Origin: Grifola frondosa
Lineage: Eukaryota; Basidiomycota; Agaricomycetes; Polyporales; Grifolaceae
Assembly (NCBI GenBank): GCA_001683735.1
Contig: LUGG01000002.1
Span: 62,001-126,000 of the forward strand
Length of the DNA: 64,000 nucleotides
Direction: 5' to 3'
Shown: positions 1-11,590 of the stretch, one piece after another
Position numbering within the stretch: the stretch's first letter is position 1
Layout: every line of letters starts with the position of its first letter
The notes under the pieces: model-generated
Told to the model about the DNA's origin: nothing
Database searches by the model: none
The model's input: only the letters and a program-made list of their open reading frames with translations
Program-made: the position numbers and the translations under genes

Positions 1-824
1 CGCTTTTGTCTCACTACTCACTCGATCATTAAGCTTTAGACCAGGAAGCTCATATATCGGTGGTATCCTCGGCTCATTCTCTGTGGCTGGACATCCATCC
101 CAGGTATATTTTTGGAGAATTTGAGTAGCTTCCAGAATTTCAAGATAATCTCCGTAAGAACTGAGTGACTTTAAAGTATGGACGCATGCTACTGTAACTG
201 TCTCGAAAGGATCGCTATCCAGGGTCTGAACGAAAGGAATGCCAGCTGGCATCCTAACCATTCCAGGTATAGGATCTATCTTCATCACTCCCTCCTCCAT
301 ACGTGCACCAACTCCAGAAGGTGTAGCCATGGATAAAATATGCGGTCGTTCCTCAGATTGAATGCGAGACGTAATGAGATTAGATACAAAGACGCTCCCA
401 GCCATATATCGGTTATCATATTTCAGTTTCCAAACGGGAGATTGAGGATATGTCCATCCTGAATCATTTTGTAACATGGGTGGTGGAACTAATTTGTCAG
501 GAAGATTAATACGTGGTTGAATCTTCTCCCATATTGCAGGAGGATTGTCCTCAGAGAACGGTGGTGCAGGGATAACAATTTTGGGCATGCCAAACCGAAA
601 CTTGTCCCACTCCTCACTTGTATCCTGCAATCCTTGCTGCAGCCATGCAAGACGACGGCTATATTGCTCAGAATGAGAAGAATCCTCTGCGTTGTGCATT
701 GCTAAAAATCTAAGATTAGTTAAAATAAAATAATTAAATTATAAAAAAACTAACCGTAGGATGCCTGTATCCTTTGTTCAGGAATGAGAAGTGGTGTAAA
801 GCAGATCTTGGATCTAGGATCCAT
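1..824 (-). CDS. Unidentified two-exon gene, 5' part, cut by the window edge
   Basis: On the minus strand an ATG at 824 opens a 70-nt exon (824-755). A GTTAGT donor at 754 and a TTTTTAG acceptor ending at 702 define a 53-nt AT-rich intron. Exon 2 continues in frame from 701 to base 1 with no stop, giving at least 257 residues. I followed every codon of exon 2 and it is open throughout, which argues for a real gene rather than a chance frame. The visible protein is soluble-looking, proline-rich, and has no signal peptide, membrane segment or catalytic motif that I recognise. The C-terminus lies outside the window. Function unknown. An ATG at 699 inside exon 2 could be an alternative start if the upstream exon is not used. 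Confidence 0.6.
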
Positions 825-1397
825 CTTAGAAAGTGTCTTAGGCTAACCAAAAAGTTTTACTTACAACAAGAGATCTGAGAGGTAAGGGTGCACTTGCGTG
901 AAAAACTCAAGTCAACTATGAAAGCTGACGAGTAGGATCCACAGTTGTAACTAGCTCAAAGTCTCAAATCAGCTATGAAAGCTGATGAGTCTAAGAGAAA
1001 AAGACCAGATCCAGTGGAGGTCCTTGGAACAAGCTGATTAAGGTCTGGAGCTCTGGCTGTGAACACTTGTTGAAGTAACTCGCTCTCAGCTAGGTGAGAT
1101 AGCCAAGAGTAGAGGTAGAGTTGTAATAGGATATCAGGGTAGCTCCAGACACTCAGCTTGTCTTCTGGGATGACCCAGGTAAATCTACCAGGGTAAAGAT
1201 TTAAAGAGATAGCGTCTAAAACTGTAAGTTGTATATACAGTGAGTGATCTTATAAGGACGCACCAGGCCTTCAAGCTTGAGACCTCTCCAGAGCAGCACT
1301 GGGTGGCTACAGACCACTGACAAAGGTTGAGTGAGTACTTTGAAGGAAGAAGAATTGAAGAGAAAACGACCTCGCTACAACTTCAATTGTTCAACGC
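825..1397. other. Non-coding stretch upstream of the edge gene
   Basis: No coding signal was found. It contains a 28-nt near-repeat at 906-933 and 963-990 (25 of 28 identical, sharing ACTATGAAAGCTGA and ending in GACGAGT or GATGAGT). It should hold the promoter and leader of the minus-strand gene that starts at 824. A TATAAGG-like box lies near 1250 on the plus strand. Confidence 0.4.
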
Positions 1398-1479
1398 AGA
1401 GGTCACGTGCGGCCGCCGTACGAACTTTGAGCGCGCTTAATTGGGCTCAAAGTTCGTACGGCGGCCGCACGTGACCTCT
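1398..1479. repeat. Perfect 35-bp inverted repeat with 12-nt loop
   Basis: The left arm 1398-1432 and right arm 1445-1479 are exact reverse complements around a 12-nt spacer. The arms contain CACGTG, GCGGCCGC and CGTACG in succession and are GC-rich against an ordinary background. A foldback of this length in single-stranded DNA or RNA would be very stable. It could be a tiny foldback element, the closed end of a larger palindrome, or a regulatory hairpin. Confidence 0.9.
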
Positions 1480-1790
1480 CCACTGTTTCCTACTCGTCTC
1501 TCTGTGCGTACAGACTAACCATCACTAACTATCAAAATCAACACCACTGATACCTCAGTGGTGTTCGCATGGCCCTTGAGGTGCTTGAGTTTAACGGTGC
1601 GTTCATGGGTTTCCTCCCCTGTGTTCTCGTCCCGCTGCAGGCGCTCTGCACCATCAGCTTCAGAGCTTCAGAATAATAAGACCTTCCGGACACAGCTCAG
1701 ATTTCAGATAGCATAGAGCCTCAAATTTATTTCATACAGACTGTTCAGAGCCACAGATCACCTACATAACAATTAAGCTACTTGTACATA
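1480..1790. other. Non-coding spacer with a small hairpin
   Basis: No gene is visible. An 11-bp perfect inverted repeat (1540-1550 and 1555-1565, loop TACC) follows the large palindrome by 60 nt. The rest is unremarkable sequence leading into the end of the decayed polyketide synthase. Confidence 0.4.
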
Positions 1791-1799
1791 AAGTCCAAC

Positions 1800-3320
1800 A
1801 GCACCTCCACAATCAGCACCAATAGCACAAATTGCTCCAACACGTACATGCACCGCCTGTTGGCCATGGTGTGTTTGCTCCGACGGCGGGATACGAGCGG
1901 CCGCCTAAGCACCTTGTGGTCCGGTGTGGGAGAACGCCTCGTTCGTACCTGCATTGCAGTTGATGACGGAGCCTGCAACATGGAGCAGTATGTCCATGGT
2001 GAACAACGTACGCACCTGTGGAAGCAGCTGCACGACCACGTACGCGTCGATCCCGTTTGCCTGGATGGCGATAGACTTCATGCTGTGGAAGATTGATGAG
2101 TAGGTGATGATGCGCGAGAAGACTAGGTCGTACGCTGTGCGTGTATAGAACTCTCCGCGGTGCAGGAGTCAAACACAGCCTGCGGGCACCGTTCGACGAG
2201 CGCAAGCTTCGATGCGCCCTCCGAGTTGCCTCTGATGTCGAAGACGCCGTACAATGCAGTTGGCGTTCACCACCTGTCGTGTACGAGCTGATAGTAAATG
2301 CGCCAGCGTACTTCTCGCCAGATGCATTGAGTGTGTTGTCCGTGCGCACAGTGCACATGATATCCGGAGAGTAGACGAGCGGGTTCGAGTAGATGATCCT
2401 GGCGAGGTCGAGTACCGTGTCCGCTGGCATGTGCGCAAGGCATTCGAGCACATGCTGCGCGCTGGCCGGTGCGAGTTCACGGTATACTGAGGCTGGGCAC
2501 AGCGCGAAGCCAGATACCTTGTGGCCTTCAACTAGATCTGCAAGAAGGCTGATAGGTGTCTTGAACACACCACGACACCCTCAGCAGAGGGCAAGTCAGC
2601 ACAGGAATCAAGCAGCGAAGAGCGGGGCTTGGAGAGAGCAGGAGCGGCGAGCGTGGCAGCAGCCTGCGGGGTGGTCTCCTCGAAGGTTACCTAATAGCAC
2701 GTGTCAGCGAAAAGATACAGCGAGAGGTCCACGAGATGCACTGTAGGTGCGAGGGCGTTGAAGACCTTGCACCAGGCGATGTCATTGGCAACAGGGAGCG
2801 TGTACAGCCCAACGAGGGCGGCACAAAGCACGGCGAAGTCGGAGGCATCCTTGCGCAGCGAGGGGAGGAGTAAAGGTGTTCCCGCGTGTCCCTGGCGGCA
2901 GCGCAGCTTCGGGAGCATGGTGAGGTGCGGACCGACCTCGATGCGCGCCGCAACGGTCGCGAATTCAGGGGATGCCCTGCTCGAAGTGCAGAGAAAAGTA
3001 CACAGACTCACCACACTGGCGCGCGAAATATTCTGAGGTGAAGACGGATGCATCACCTGGTTGCACGAGCATGCCGTGCACGTTAGCGAGCACAGGGAGC
3101 GTGGGCGCGGCGAGGCGCACTTGTGCGCCGAGCGCACGCAGGTCTTCGACGAGGGGCCCATCGCCCGTACGTAGTAGGCATACTGCACATTCAGGCGGAG
3201 GCACTTGTGCCCGGACTCCTTGTATTGCGTCTGGAGTAGATCGAGCTGGCCCACCGACCACGCGCCCTCAAGTTGAGCAATCAGTGCCGCACGCAGCTGG
3301 CCCGCGGAGCTGAGGCCGCC
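1800..3320 (-). pseudogene. Non-reducing polyketide synthase remnant (acyltransferase end to product-template domain)
   Basis: Read on the minus strand, 3310-2690 gives the end of a malonyl-CoA acyltransferase domain, split over two frames: HKCLRLNVQYAYY, then GALGAQVRL-type sequence, a GDASVFTSEYFARQCG block and LVDLSLYLFADT at the domain exit. From 2568 the product-template dehydratase-like fold begins with EGHKVSGFALCPASVY, including the hot-dog-fold histidine, and runs in frame to about 2270. The second half of that domain (FTMDILLHVAGSV near 2000) is in another frame. Ketosynthase, carrier and thioesterase domains are absent. Intact fungal enzymes of this class are around 2000 residues, so this is a frameshifted internal fragment. 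Family assignment rests on motif recall, domain order on colinearity. Confidence 0.75.
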
Positions 3321-3428
3321 GGAACAAACAGCGAGATCCTAGCGGAAGGAGTCATCAGTGACGAGAAGTGGGAGAGTGGAGGAAAGAACGAGGTGTGCGA
3401 TGCAGCCCAAGGCTTGTGTTGAAGGTGA

Positions 3429-4180
3429 GTGAGCGTGAGAGTATCAATCTTGAACTTGCGCGCTTCAGTTCTGGCATTTGGTGGCTGCCGTGTCACGTTC
3501 GAGTCCACTTCCACCTTCACGTTTATGGCGTATACAACTTCTCCACTGCCTCGCTGCCCTCCCCTCCGACATTCGCCCTCCCGGATATCAGCACGCTCTA
3601 TGTATCTGTCGCTGCCGTGTGCTCAACAGGGCAGTATCCGCGGTTCTTTGTGACGAACGACTCGCAGCCAGGGCCAGGAGATGTAAACGACTCGGGTGTT
3701 GGGCGCGGAGGGCGTTGGGACTTCGAACGGGACTGCTACGCATGGCGGCGTCCTTGCGATCTACAACAGCCCAGTGGGGGCATCGTTCCAAGTGGGTATT
3801 TCCGACGTCCGTGAGTACTTGTTCCGCAGGAGTCAGCGCGTCGTCGAGCCAGGGCCTGCAGCTGCGCGACAACGACGACTGGCGGTGGCAACGGCTCGTT
3901 GGAGGGCTCACTCCGCTCACAAAATATACGGCATTCGCCGTGCAGGACTAGACGAAGGTGAGTTGGCTGATAAACTTCGTCACAAAATTCAGTACGTCTC
4001 ATCTTCCGGATCGCGCCTCGCCGACCAGCTGACGCCTTACCCCAGCTGCCTTCGTATGTCCCATCGTGCACTCGCTCTCATTCTGCCCGTCGACTGGCTA
4101 CGCGGTCCCCTTCCTGCGCCGCCTGACCCAGCTACGGGGCACACTGCGCAAACGATCCCTGCAGATACGAGCGCGAACCA
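3429..4180 (+). pseudogene. Mid1-like stretch-activated calcium channel component, decayed
   Basis: Two to three frames together give a colinear extracellular-type protein. STLYVSVAAVCSTGQYP and DSQPGPGDV lie near 3590-3690, FQVGISDV near 3800, GGLTPLTKYTAFAVQD near 3900-3950, and FVCPIVHSLSFCPSTGYAV near 4050-4110. The last segment, with its paired cysteines, is what I associate with fungal Mid1 proteins, accessory subunits of a plasma-membrane calcium channel. Stops and frame changes occur between segments, and introns may explain some of them. The fragment runs straight into a forkhead domain, so the two may have been joined by capture. The call is moderate because it depends on remembered family motifs. 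Confidence 0.45.
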
Positions 4181-5020
4181 GTACACACTACTAATCCAGC
4201 TCGCGATCCTCGGAAGCCCAAGCAAGCGTCTCATGCTGCGGGAGATCCTCGCTGCTCTGGAGGATAGGTTCGAGTGGTTCAGGGATGCCGCGGGGGATGC
4301 GTGGAAGGTAAGTGTTTGCCCTCACTCCCTATTCTCCATCCCACCGGCTAAACACCTTCACAAATCCTCGCAGCGCTCCATCCGGCACGTGCTCTCACTG
4401 AACAAATGCTTCCACAAGTGCCCAAGTCCATCACCGAGCCGGGCAAGGGACACTACTGGGTCGTCGACTACTCACAGGGCGAGGGAAACCAGTGTCCCCG
4501 CAAGTGCAACAAGCGGCCGACCAAGGAGGAGCAGGCGCGCCTTGTGCACGAGCAGAGCATCGTGCAGCGCCGGGAGGAGGAGGAGAGCGGCAGCCGTGAC
4601 GAGGAGGATGTGCGTGGCGCGTCCATCGTTGAGGACGCGAACATCGACCCGCAGCTCCGCAACCAGGGTCATGTCGTTGGCGAGGGTCGTCTGCGTGCTG
4701 GCCCCGCGACGCGCTCCAGCACCTGCCGTGGGCGCTCGCCGTACACTACCAGTTCCTCGCAGGGCTCCCCGGCGTGCGCGCCGCTGCGCATCAACCCCAC
4801 TCCGACCGGGTGCCCGTGCCCGTGCCCGTGCCCATGCCCGTGTCCGCTCCCGCTGCTCTGCGCGCCCCCGTCTTCGGTCAGACTACGTTCGGGCAGCCCA
4901 CATTTAGGCAATCAACATTCGGACAATCGACGTTCAGTCAGCGTACGTTCAGACACCAATGATCTGGGCTTTCCATGCCCAATATTCCCTCTTGGGTGCC
5001 TGGATAGAGAGTGTGCTTAG
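4170..5020 (+). pseudogene. Forkhead transcription factor fragment with frameshift
   Basis: Exon 1 (to 4307) encodes the start of a winged-helix forkhead domain: QLAILGSPSKRLMLREI, then RFEWFRDAAGDAWK. An intron (4308-4373, GTAAGT...CGCAG) joins in phase to RSIRHVLSLNKCFHK, the DNA-recognition helix. Directly after that helix, near 4418, one base is missing relative to the expected frame. Translation continues in another frame as VPKSITEPGKGHYWV and DYSQGEG, the wing of the domain, then an acidic glutamate-rich segment. A third frame after about 4800 carries a proline-valine run and five copies of a TFxQx pentapeptide (about 4880-4960). Such factors bind DNA in the nucleus, but this copy cannot make a complete domain without frame correction. 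Confidence 0.8.
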
Positions 5021-5894
5021 AGCATTGCTCACAGACACACTGCTAGTGTCTGACCCGTCTCCTCAGCCCTTACAGGTGTGTCTACCGGACCCCACTCATC
5101 CCTGATACCAGGTTGCGATACAAATCGATGGATGCGTTAGGCCATCGTTCGATGCTGTCTCTACATCCATCCTTCCACACCGTGTTATAGCAACATTTCT
5201 TGTTCGTGCGCAACGTGCGAATGCCGCTGTCCTTCTGGCGCAGTTCTGCAGCCTTCCTTACTCACGGGACATGACCCTTGGCTCCCTGGTGAGAGTGCAG
5301 CGACATGCCCTCCTTCTGGCGGCCTTCAATGTAAACTGCCGTAGGGCGGGGCGGCGTGTGATTGGGCGTCTCCACTGTGACATGGCAGCAGTAACATTCA
5401 TGCGCCCTGTGCATGCTCAGTCACTGTGTTTTCGTCTGCTTCCCTCCTGCGTGACTTCGTACATACTTCACAGGTCGGGATGGTCTCACTAGGCCCCGCG
5501 CACACCATGGACGACGAAGCCCACAGGAGCAGGTCCAGGCATCGGTTGGGGAACTGGTGCCACATTCGCAACGGAGCAGTGGTCAGGCTGCCTGCTGGTG
5601 TCTGGTGAGTGGATCGTGCTGCGGGCTTGGCTACCTGCCCTGCCTGCCTGATAATCGTCTCTCGTCTGTGTAGTGTTACGCTGCACGGCAGCCTCCCTGA
5701 GGGAAGTGAGCGCTCACAGTGTCCGTGCGAGGTTCTGTCATACTGACAGAAGCAACTCCGGGGGGGGGGGGACCCCCTCCTCGCTCTCGACTCCCCCATT
5801 CCCATTCTCGAACACTACGCCTGTGACCGGCGATAGAGCTCCTTGCCTATGAGCAAAAAGGAAAACACCGTGCAGGGTCAATGCCTGCCCGATC
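5021..5894. other. Intergenic stretch, no recognisable gene
   Basis: Short open frames occur on both strands without coherent homology. A 12-base G run sits at 5760-5771, followed by a C-rich block. The segment ends where similarity to the second retrotransposon copy begins. Confidence 0.4.
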
Positions 5895-7352
5895 CTCTCT
5901 ACATCACAGAGGGGACTTCAGGCCAAGCTCGACGAGCTCGTTCGCTGGTGTTGGTTGAACTTCGTGACTATCAATGTGCTCAAGATGCAGCGTATGCTGT
6001 TTGGTCCGCTGCCTCGCCCACTACCCGGCTTCCATGTCCTGGACACTGTCTTCTCCGTGGTCGATCGCTACACTTACGTGGGAACTACGTTTACGTCGAC
6101 AGCAGGATTCATCTTTCTGCTTCATCTGCAAGCCAAGGAGCACTCGGCGCGTACGATGGCAAATGCGTCACTGGCCGTGGAGCCATATGTGGGCTCCCTC
6201 CCCGTCGCGGCCGCTCGTACTTTGTACACGCGCGAGTCGACCCGCATCTCACGGCGGGGTGTGAGATTGCACCGGATGTGCACGACGCCGCCCTCCACAA
6301 GCTAGTGCACATCCAGCACACATACCTATGGCGCATGCTGGGACTCAACAGTCGCTGCCCCGTGGTCTGTCTCTTCACCGAGACTGGCCTCTATTCTCTT
6401 CGTTATAGACGCATGATTCTAGCGCTGCGCTACATGGCTTACGTTCAGGTGCAGCAACCAGCATTGGCCTCCCTCGCTCTGGCGGAGGCACGTTCTCTGG
6501 TGCAGCAGGGGTACTCCTCCTGGATAGGGGATCTCTACCATGCTCTGCAGGCTCTCGATGTGCCTGTCACGCTGAACTTCGCACAGCTCCACTCTATCAC
6601 CTACACTGAGCAATGCCTGACTGAGGTACACTCTTCCTTCTTGGCCTACATACAGTGGGAACTCGCGCAATCGCATCATCTAGTGCTCTTACACCCGCGC
6701 CATGATTTTGGACGAAAAGGCGAACACCTCAAAAAGGTGTGGGCCTTCCAGGAGTACCACCATCTCCCAATTCGCGAGCATCGCCCAGTGCTCACCCGCC
6801 TTCTGGCCGCGGACCATCCCTTTGCTGTTGAGCAGCGTCGGCGGCAAGGGTTCCACAGCGACATCCCTCCACTGTGGCGAGTGTGTCGTTTCCGGACCTG
6901 CCGTGGGGCGGTTGACACTGAGGCGCACGTCCTTGTGGACTGTGCCGATCCTCGTCTGGTCGCTCTCTGCGAGCCTTTCCTGTGTGTCGCATGTCAGTGC
7001 GTCCCCGCCTCCTGCACCAATGCCGGTCGTTGTCCGTACTGTAGTTCCTGCACTCGCTTTTCGCCCATCAGCCTCTTATTGCCCTCTTCGCTCAGTATGT
7101 ATATACGGTGTTTGAGCTATGTGCTTTGGTACCTTCCCTGGAGATGTCTACTTTGGAGCAGTACCTAGCCTTGTCGGTGACGTGATACGCCGCAAGGGAG
7201 GGACGAACGTCTGTGGGACCGGTCTTGCTTGTATGTGGGACTCATCTGATCAGAGTTCCTTGACGGGTGGTGGCTTACTAATCATAGAATATCGCGTCCG
7301 ATGTATGTAGTGAGCTACTTACCTGTCAGAAGCAATCCATCCTCCTCCTCCT
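5895..7352 (+). mobile_element. Non-LTR retrotransposon, 5'-truncated copy 1
   Basis: This matches 47605-49068 at high nucleotide identity over about 1.45 kb. It begins just after the reverse transcriptase catalytic region, so the fingers/palm part is missing. It encodes the thumb and C-terminal region, ending in a Cys/His-containing stretch (CRFRTCRGAVDTEAHVL, DCADPRL). Relative to copy 2 it has lost one base in the TACACGCGCG stretch near 6228 and another in CCCGCCTCC near 7010, shifting the frame each time. The 3' end is a TCAGAAGCAATCCATCC block followed by CCT repeats, shared by the copies. It is inactive. The 441-residue open frame that crosses it is fused by chance to unrelated upstream sequence. 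Confidence 0.85.
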
Positions 7353-7357
7353 ACTGC

Positions 7358-7373
7358 AGCAAAACTCAAATTT
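7358..7373. repeat. Terminal-repeat-like 16-mer directly after the retrotransposon
   Basis: AGCAAAACTCAAATTT is identical to the reverse complement of 40254-40269, the right terminal inverted repeat of the element at 36547-40274. A T-rich tail follows. It marks either the left end of a related element or a solo end fragment; no matching right end was found nearby. Confidence 0.5.
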
Positions 7374-7574
7374 TACTTTTCTCTCTTTTTTCTCCTTTTT
7401 GCCTTTTTTTTTATGTACAAAAAGCTTTGAAAGCAACTCTAAGAACGCTAAGGATTATAAAAAGGTGACTTCAAATGCTGGCACTTCTGAAATAAGAAGC
7501 CTAAAGACTGAAAAGGACATCTAAGAAATTCAAGGAAACACATTTAGGTGCTGAGGTCCTTTTGGTCGAGAAGG

Positions 7575-8395
7575 CTAAGAAGATAAATGAACTACCAAGG
7601 AATTTGTAGGAGAATCAGTGACAAAAGAGAGAAAATGATTAGGCGACTTTTCTTCCTTATGGTCATGGAACTTATTTTGTAGCACATGTGTGGAAACTGC
7701 GCCAAGGCCAGCACTGACAGGGACATCGTCCGGGCACACATTGTCAGTGCGACAACGCAAGTACGTGAAATAGTCGTGCGCATTGAGCTGCGCTTGAAGG
7801 GACAGTAGGTGAAAGTCCTTCAGCCCCTCCATGGAGAACGCGGTCCGCGGGCAGGTCCATAGAACCCATGGCTTAACAATTGTAAAGGTTCTGGTTGGGG
7901 GTCTTGCGATCATCTTGGAGACATGCACAACACGTAAGCGGGTATCTGCCAAGGCCGTGGTCATGAACCATCATGACCATGCGTGGGGTCAGCAAAGCCA
8001 TAGGGCACCTGGATCCAGCATGACCTAGGTGAATCTCCAGGCCAAGATCAGCCAAACTCAGCCTCGCCCAATAGCGTTCGTTTGCCTGCCACTCCTCGAC
8101 CCTGTGAAAGGGGTTATGCATATGTGCATGCACGATACATGACTTGCACAAGACAGGGGGGTGACAGCAGTCTACGCAGTGGTAAAGAGGGATCGGAGTC
8201 CCCTCATCGCGCCGCACGTAGCACAGGAGGTCGCAGTTGGCGGGGCTTCTTCATCCACCCAAATCTCCAAAGCTGGCATTGCACAATCATCCAAGAATTG
8301 TCCCATTCGCTTGGACGGAGGCTGTGGAACAATATCATGGAGCGTCAGCGCAGTCAACGCAAAAAATTCATGACTCACAATAGTATTATTCACTC
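7575..8395 (-). pseudogene. CxC2-type cysteine-cluster region of a KDZ transposase, fragment
   Basis: Minus-strand translation over three frames gives, in order, ALEIWVDEEAP with CATCGA, then YHCVDCCHPPVLCKSC with HNPFHRVEEW and SLADLGLEIHLGH, then CPRTAFSMEGLKDFHLL and a RTDN motif. This layout (paired CxxC knuckles, a PFHR/W segment, the L-GL-I-LGH block and a TAF-E-L--FHLL segment) is the N-terminal cysteine cluster of basidiomycete KDZ-superfamily DNA transposases. The catalytic RNase-H-like domain that should follow is absent. Frame changes near 8210 and 7960 show decay, although one may be an intron. It is a transposase relic with no visible terminal repeats. Confidence 0.65.
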
Positions 8396-9660
8396 ATGCT
8401 TTTTTGCTCAGTGGTGGCATGGCAGACGACGATGGTTGCTCCACTTCCGGTTTGGGGGGGTCACCTGTGGTGTAGGCAAAGTGGTACATGGCGGGTGGGG
8501 GTATGCAAACTGGCAAACGGATTCAACTTTGTGGGGCGTGAGCTCGTAGTGGGCGCAGGGGGGCCCCGAAAAGCCCCACTGAGGGAGAAACGCGCACGCC
8601 CACTTGGGAGACGAGAGTTCTGAGACCCGCTCATGAGAATGGTCTTCCAGTGTGCAGCGGTTAGGAACCGCCGTACACGATTGGAAGTTTTGGCACGCGC
8701 GACCGCGGCCTCCCGGGGACAGGCCGGGAAGGCCGGTGAGCCCTGGGAGCCGGCTTAGACTTAAGCTCACTGTAGATGAGTGCAATAACAGGTGCATGTT
8801 GGTTGGCGCAAACCAGGCAAGACTACACACTTTACTATGGGCACGGGTCTGTCATACAGGTTCAAGCGCCAGGCTCATTCGGTCACTCTCACAGACATGG
8901 GTGCATGCATGGAGTACGTTGCATAGGCGGCGCCACGATGGACGCCGTGCATACCCTCCCACCGTCGCACAGATAGTGAGGGGTGGCCTCTGAGGGCCGA
9001 AGATAGGACACAGACCAGATTCCATTCTCTGCTACAAAAAGGCCTTCATTCCTAAAAATACACACATACATGAGTCAGTCATTGAAGTACTGGCCGAGCA
9101 ATTCACCGATATAAACTGCAACCTGTGTGGATTATCAATAGGAAATAAAAATGTGCATGTAGAATGAGCGACGTACGATTGGAGTGCCATAGGTGCCAGG
9201 TATGGCGAATGGAGGGAAGCCGTGGTGCAGAGGAGGTGTTGTGCCAAGGAAGACAAGATCGGGTGGACGTCACACGAGATTCAACGGCGTAAGGATATAC
9301 TCGCGCCAGTTGCACGATATTTGGCCATCCATAGCCCACTCACTCCAACAATCCTTTCCATTCGGTAACGGAGGCCTCAGGAAGGACCAGGGATAGGCGC
9401 ATGGCCTAGAGGCATGACATGGACGATGTTGCATAGGGTGCGTTACGATCTCCACCAAGGAAAACGTCGCATACCCTCCAACCGTCGCAAAGACAGTCAG
9501 GTGCTATGGCCTCTGTCAAATCGCACCTCGCCACGAAATGAAAATCTGTGGGTGCCGATACAATCAGCGTGGTTTGAGATCACACCCAACACAACCACAC
9601 AGAAGGAAACAGCGCACCGGGGACCACACTCTTCACGTTGACGTGCCATCATGGGACATT
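8396..9660. repeat. Gene-poor stretch with a pair of diverged direct repeats
   Basis: No coding region is recognisable. Segments 8905-8993 and 9412-9516 are diverged direct repeats sharing GTTGCATAGG, GCATACCCTCC, ACCGTCGCA and TGGCCTCTG in the same order, about 520 bp apart. They may be remnants of an old tandem duplication or of terminal repeats. The remainder is unstructured. Confidence 0.5.
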
Positions 9661-9684
9661 GGGTCAGTGGCGTCGATGTGCATA

Positions 9685-9865
9685 TCAGTGGCACGTGTGT
9701 TTGGGTATACGTGGCGCGAATATGTGTGTATGTTTGTGTCTCGGTGGCGCGAATATTTGTGTATTGATGTTTGTGTGGCCTGTGTATCGGTGGCATGAAT
9801 ATTTGTGTGTTGATATTTATTTATTGGTGGCGCGGCCTGTTGCTGTATTGGTGGCGCTGCTGTTT
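9685..9865. repeat. Degenerate minisatellite (GGTGGCGCGAATATTTGTGT-like)
   Basis: About five imperfect units beginning GGTGGCGCGAATAT or GGTGGCATGAATAT recur at irregular 24-46-bp spacing, joined by GTGTATTGATGTTTGTGT-type linkers. There is no coding signal. Confidence 0.6.
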
Positions 9866-10305
9866 GGCTCGATTTGCTTCCGCTGTGTGTGGCACGTGTT
9901 TGCCTACATTTGCCACCCCCACATTAGCGCTCACCACTTCAACCTTTCACTGTACGGCTTCCTCCAAGTACTGTGCAGCTCTCTGCCTCTGCGGTAGTCA
10001 GCTTGCACACAGGAAATTGAGCTGTAGATTCTGTCTACGCGACGGTCTCTATAGCCAATCCAGCGATAGGATTGTCTTACCGCTCTATACGCTGCACCTG
10101 CCCTCCCACCCACGCTCAACGGCTGTATGCCCTCTACGCCCTGCGACGCTGCCCCCTGCCTAGCCGGTCATTGTATCATCCTTCTTGTACTTGCAACCTT
10201 CTATGGCCGCGTTAGTGCGTACGTCTGGGTGCGTGCTTGCTATTGGACTCTGGGTCAAGCAGGAGGGTCGTCTTACGTCTATGGTGGCTTCATAGGGATA
10301 TAGGT
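9866..10305. other. Spacer upstream of the unknown gene trio
   Basis: Short T-rich and C-rich segments without a coherent frame. It should contain the promoter of the gene starting at 10306, but no clear element stands out. Confidence 0.3.
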
Positions 10306-11581
10306 ATGACTCCGTCATCGCCAGTGCGTGTGCTGGCGACCAAGGAGGAGGTCATGGCTGTATGTCGGGGACCCAGAATGAGGGCGGCGTTGCAAGCATC
10401 AGATTGCCGTTGCCTGACCCAATTATCGCCCGAATGGTGGATCTCCTCCCCCAACATGCCATTCGTGCCCGAGATTCCTGTGCACCGACCCGGGGAGGCA
10501 TTTCGCCTAGGCGGCGATGCGATGTTGGGACCCTTCGAGCTCTTCAAGTGGCCGCAGGTATTCGACGAATGCCAGGTGCACGCCATGGCTGCACCTGGCA
10601 ATCCCGATCTAATCGCCAACCTACGATATGTCACCTTTCCGATGGTGGATGACCAGCAGGTGTTGCCAGTGTTCGCTGATCCCAGCATCACTTGGTGGCA
10701 TTTCACTTCCGACGAATGGACGGTTTGCACTGACATCCCAGCAGCCCAGATTGGCGTTTTCCATGAGTCGGTAGTCCAGCGCTTTCGCGATGCAGTTCAG
10801 GAGGTTGCCATGCATGTCAAAATGACCGCAGACAGGGAGCTCATGCCCGCACCTGGCGATTCTGCCGCCCAGCGACGCCGGCTGGACGACCGCTCCCGTT
10901 ACATCTTGCACCTCATCTTGCGCCTCCAAACCACCGTCACGCGTCTCAAAGAGATGCCCATGACCAGCTTCGACGCGGCTCAATGGTTTAGGGAAGCCCA
11001 AAGGTTGTTGTTGGAAGTCAGGGCCTGGATCATTTATGTGGACATAGTTACCCCCGTCTTGAAAGCCCCCACTTCCGCGACGAAACACATGTGCTTCCGG
11101 TGCGCGGTGTATTCACTGGCAGGATTCAACTTGTGGAGAATCTATACCGGTGTGGTATTCCAGTGTGGTGGGTGCGCCCGTCGTACACCTTAACTACCAC
11201 CACCACCATCATGCGAGTGCACACGGTGGTCGAGTCGTCGGTTCATTTCAATATGAAAACCCACTGCGTCATGGCAAGAATAACTCACCTGCCCCAGAGT
11301 GGTTGAAGTCCAGCACCTTTGACGACTTATCGGAGAGTATGATGGATCAATTGCGGAAATTCAGCCTCAGTAGTCAGCCCACACTCCGTCGGGTTCACCC
11401 CGTTTGGGAGGATCAGTCTGAATTGGAATCACAAGCGGCTGAGGTTCACCCTGTCGAAATTCAAGAGCCGGATTTCTTTGGTGATAGTGCACCGGCACCA
11501 GACTGCCCAAAAGGCAGGGACGATGACAGAGGGGGGCGCCCGCATGGTTTCAGTACGTACCTGCTCGTTCGCATAGTATGA
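10306..11581 (+). CDS. Uncharacterised fungal protein A (first of an unknown trio)
   Basis: A long open frame runs from an ATG at 10306 (an in-frame ATG at 10237 is also possible) to 11193. A second exon-like frame, 11285-11580, follows and probably continues it through an unresolved intron. The protein is regular and globular, rich in W, P and F (PFELFKWPQVFDECQVHAM, WWHFTSDEWTV), with helical segments after residue 180. No signal peptide, membrane segment or catalytic motif was recognised. The composition and third-position bias look like a real gene, and the pattern resembles hypothetical proteins I associate with expanded agaricomycete families. It is followed on the same strand by two other unknowns, suggesting a mobile or co-inherited unit. 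Function unknown. Confidence 0.55.
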
Positions 11582-11590
11582 TGGGCTGAA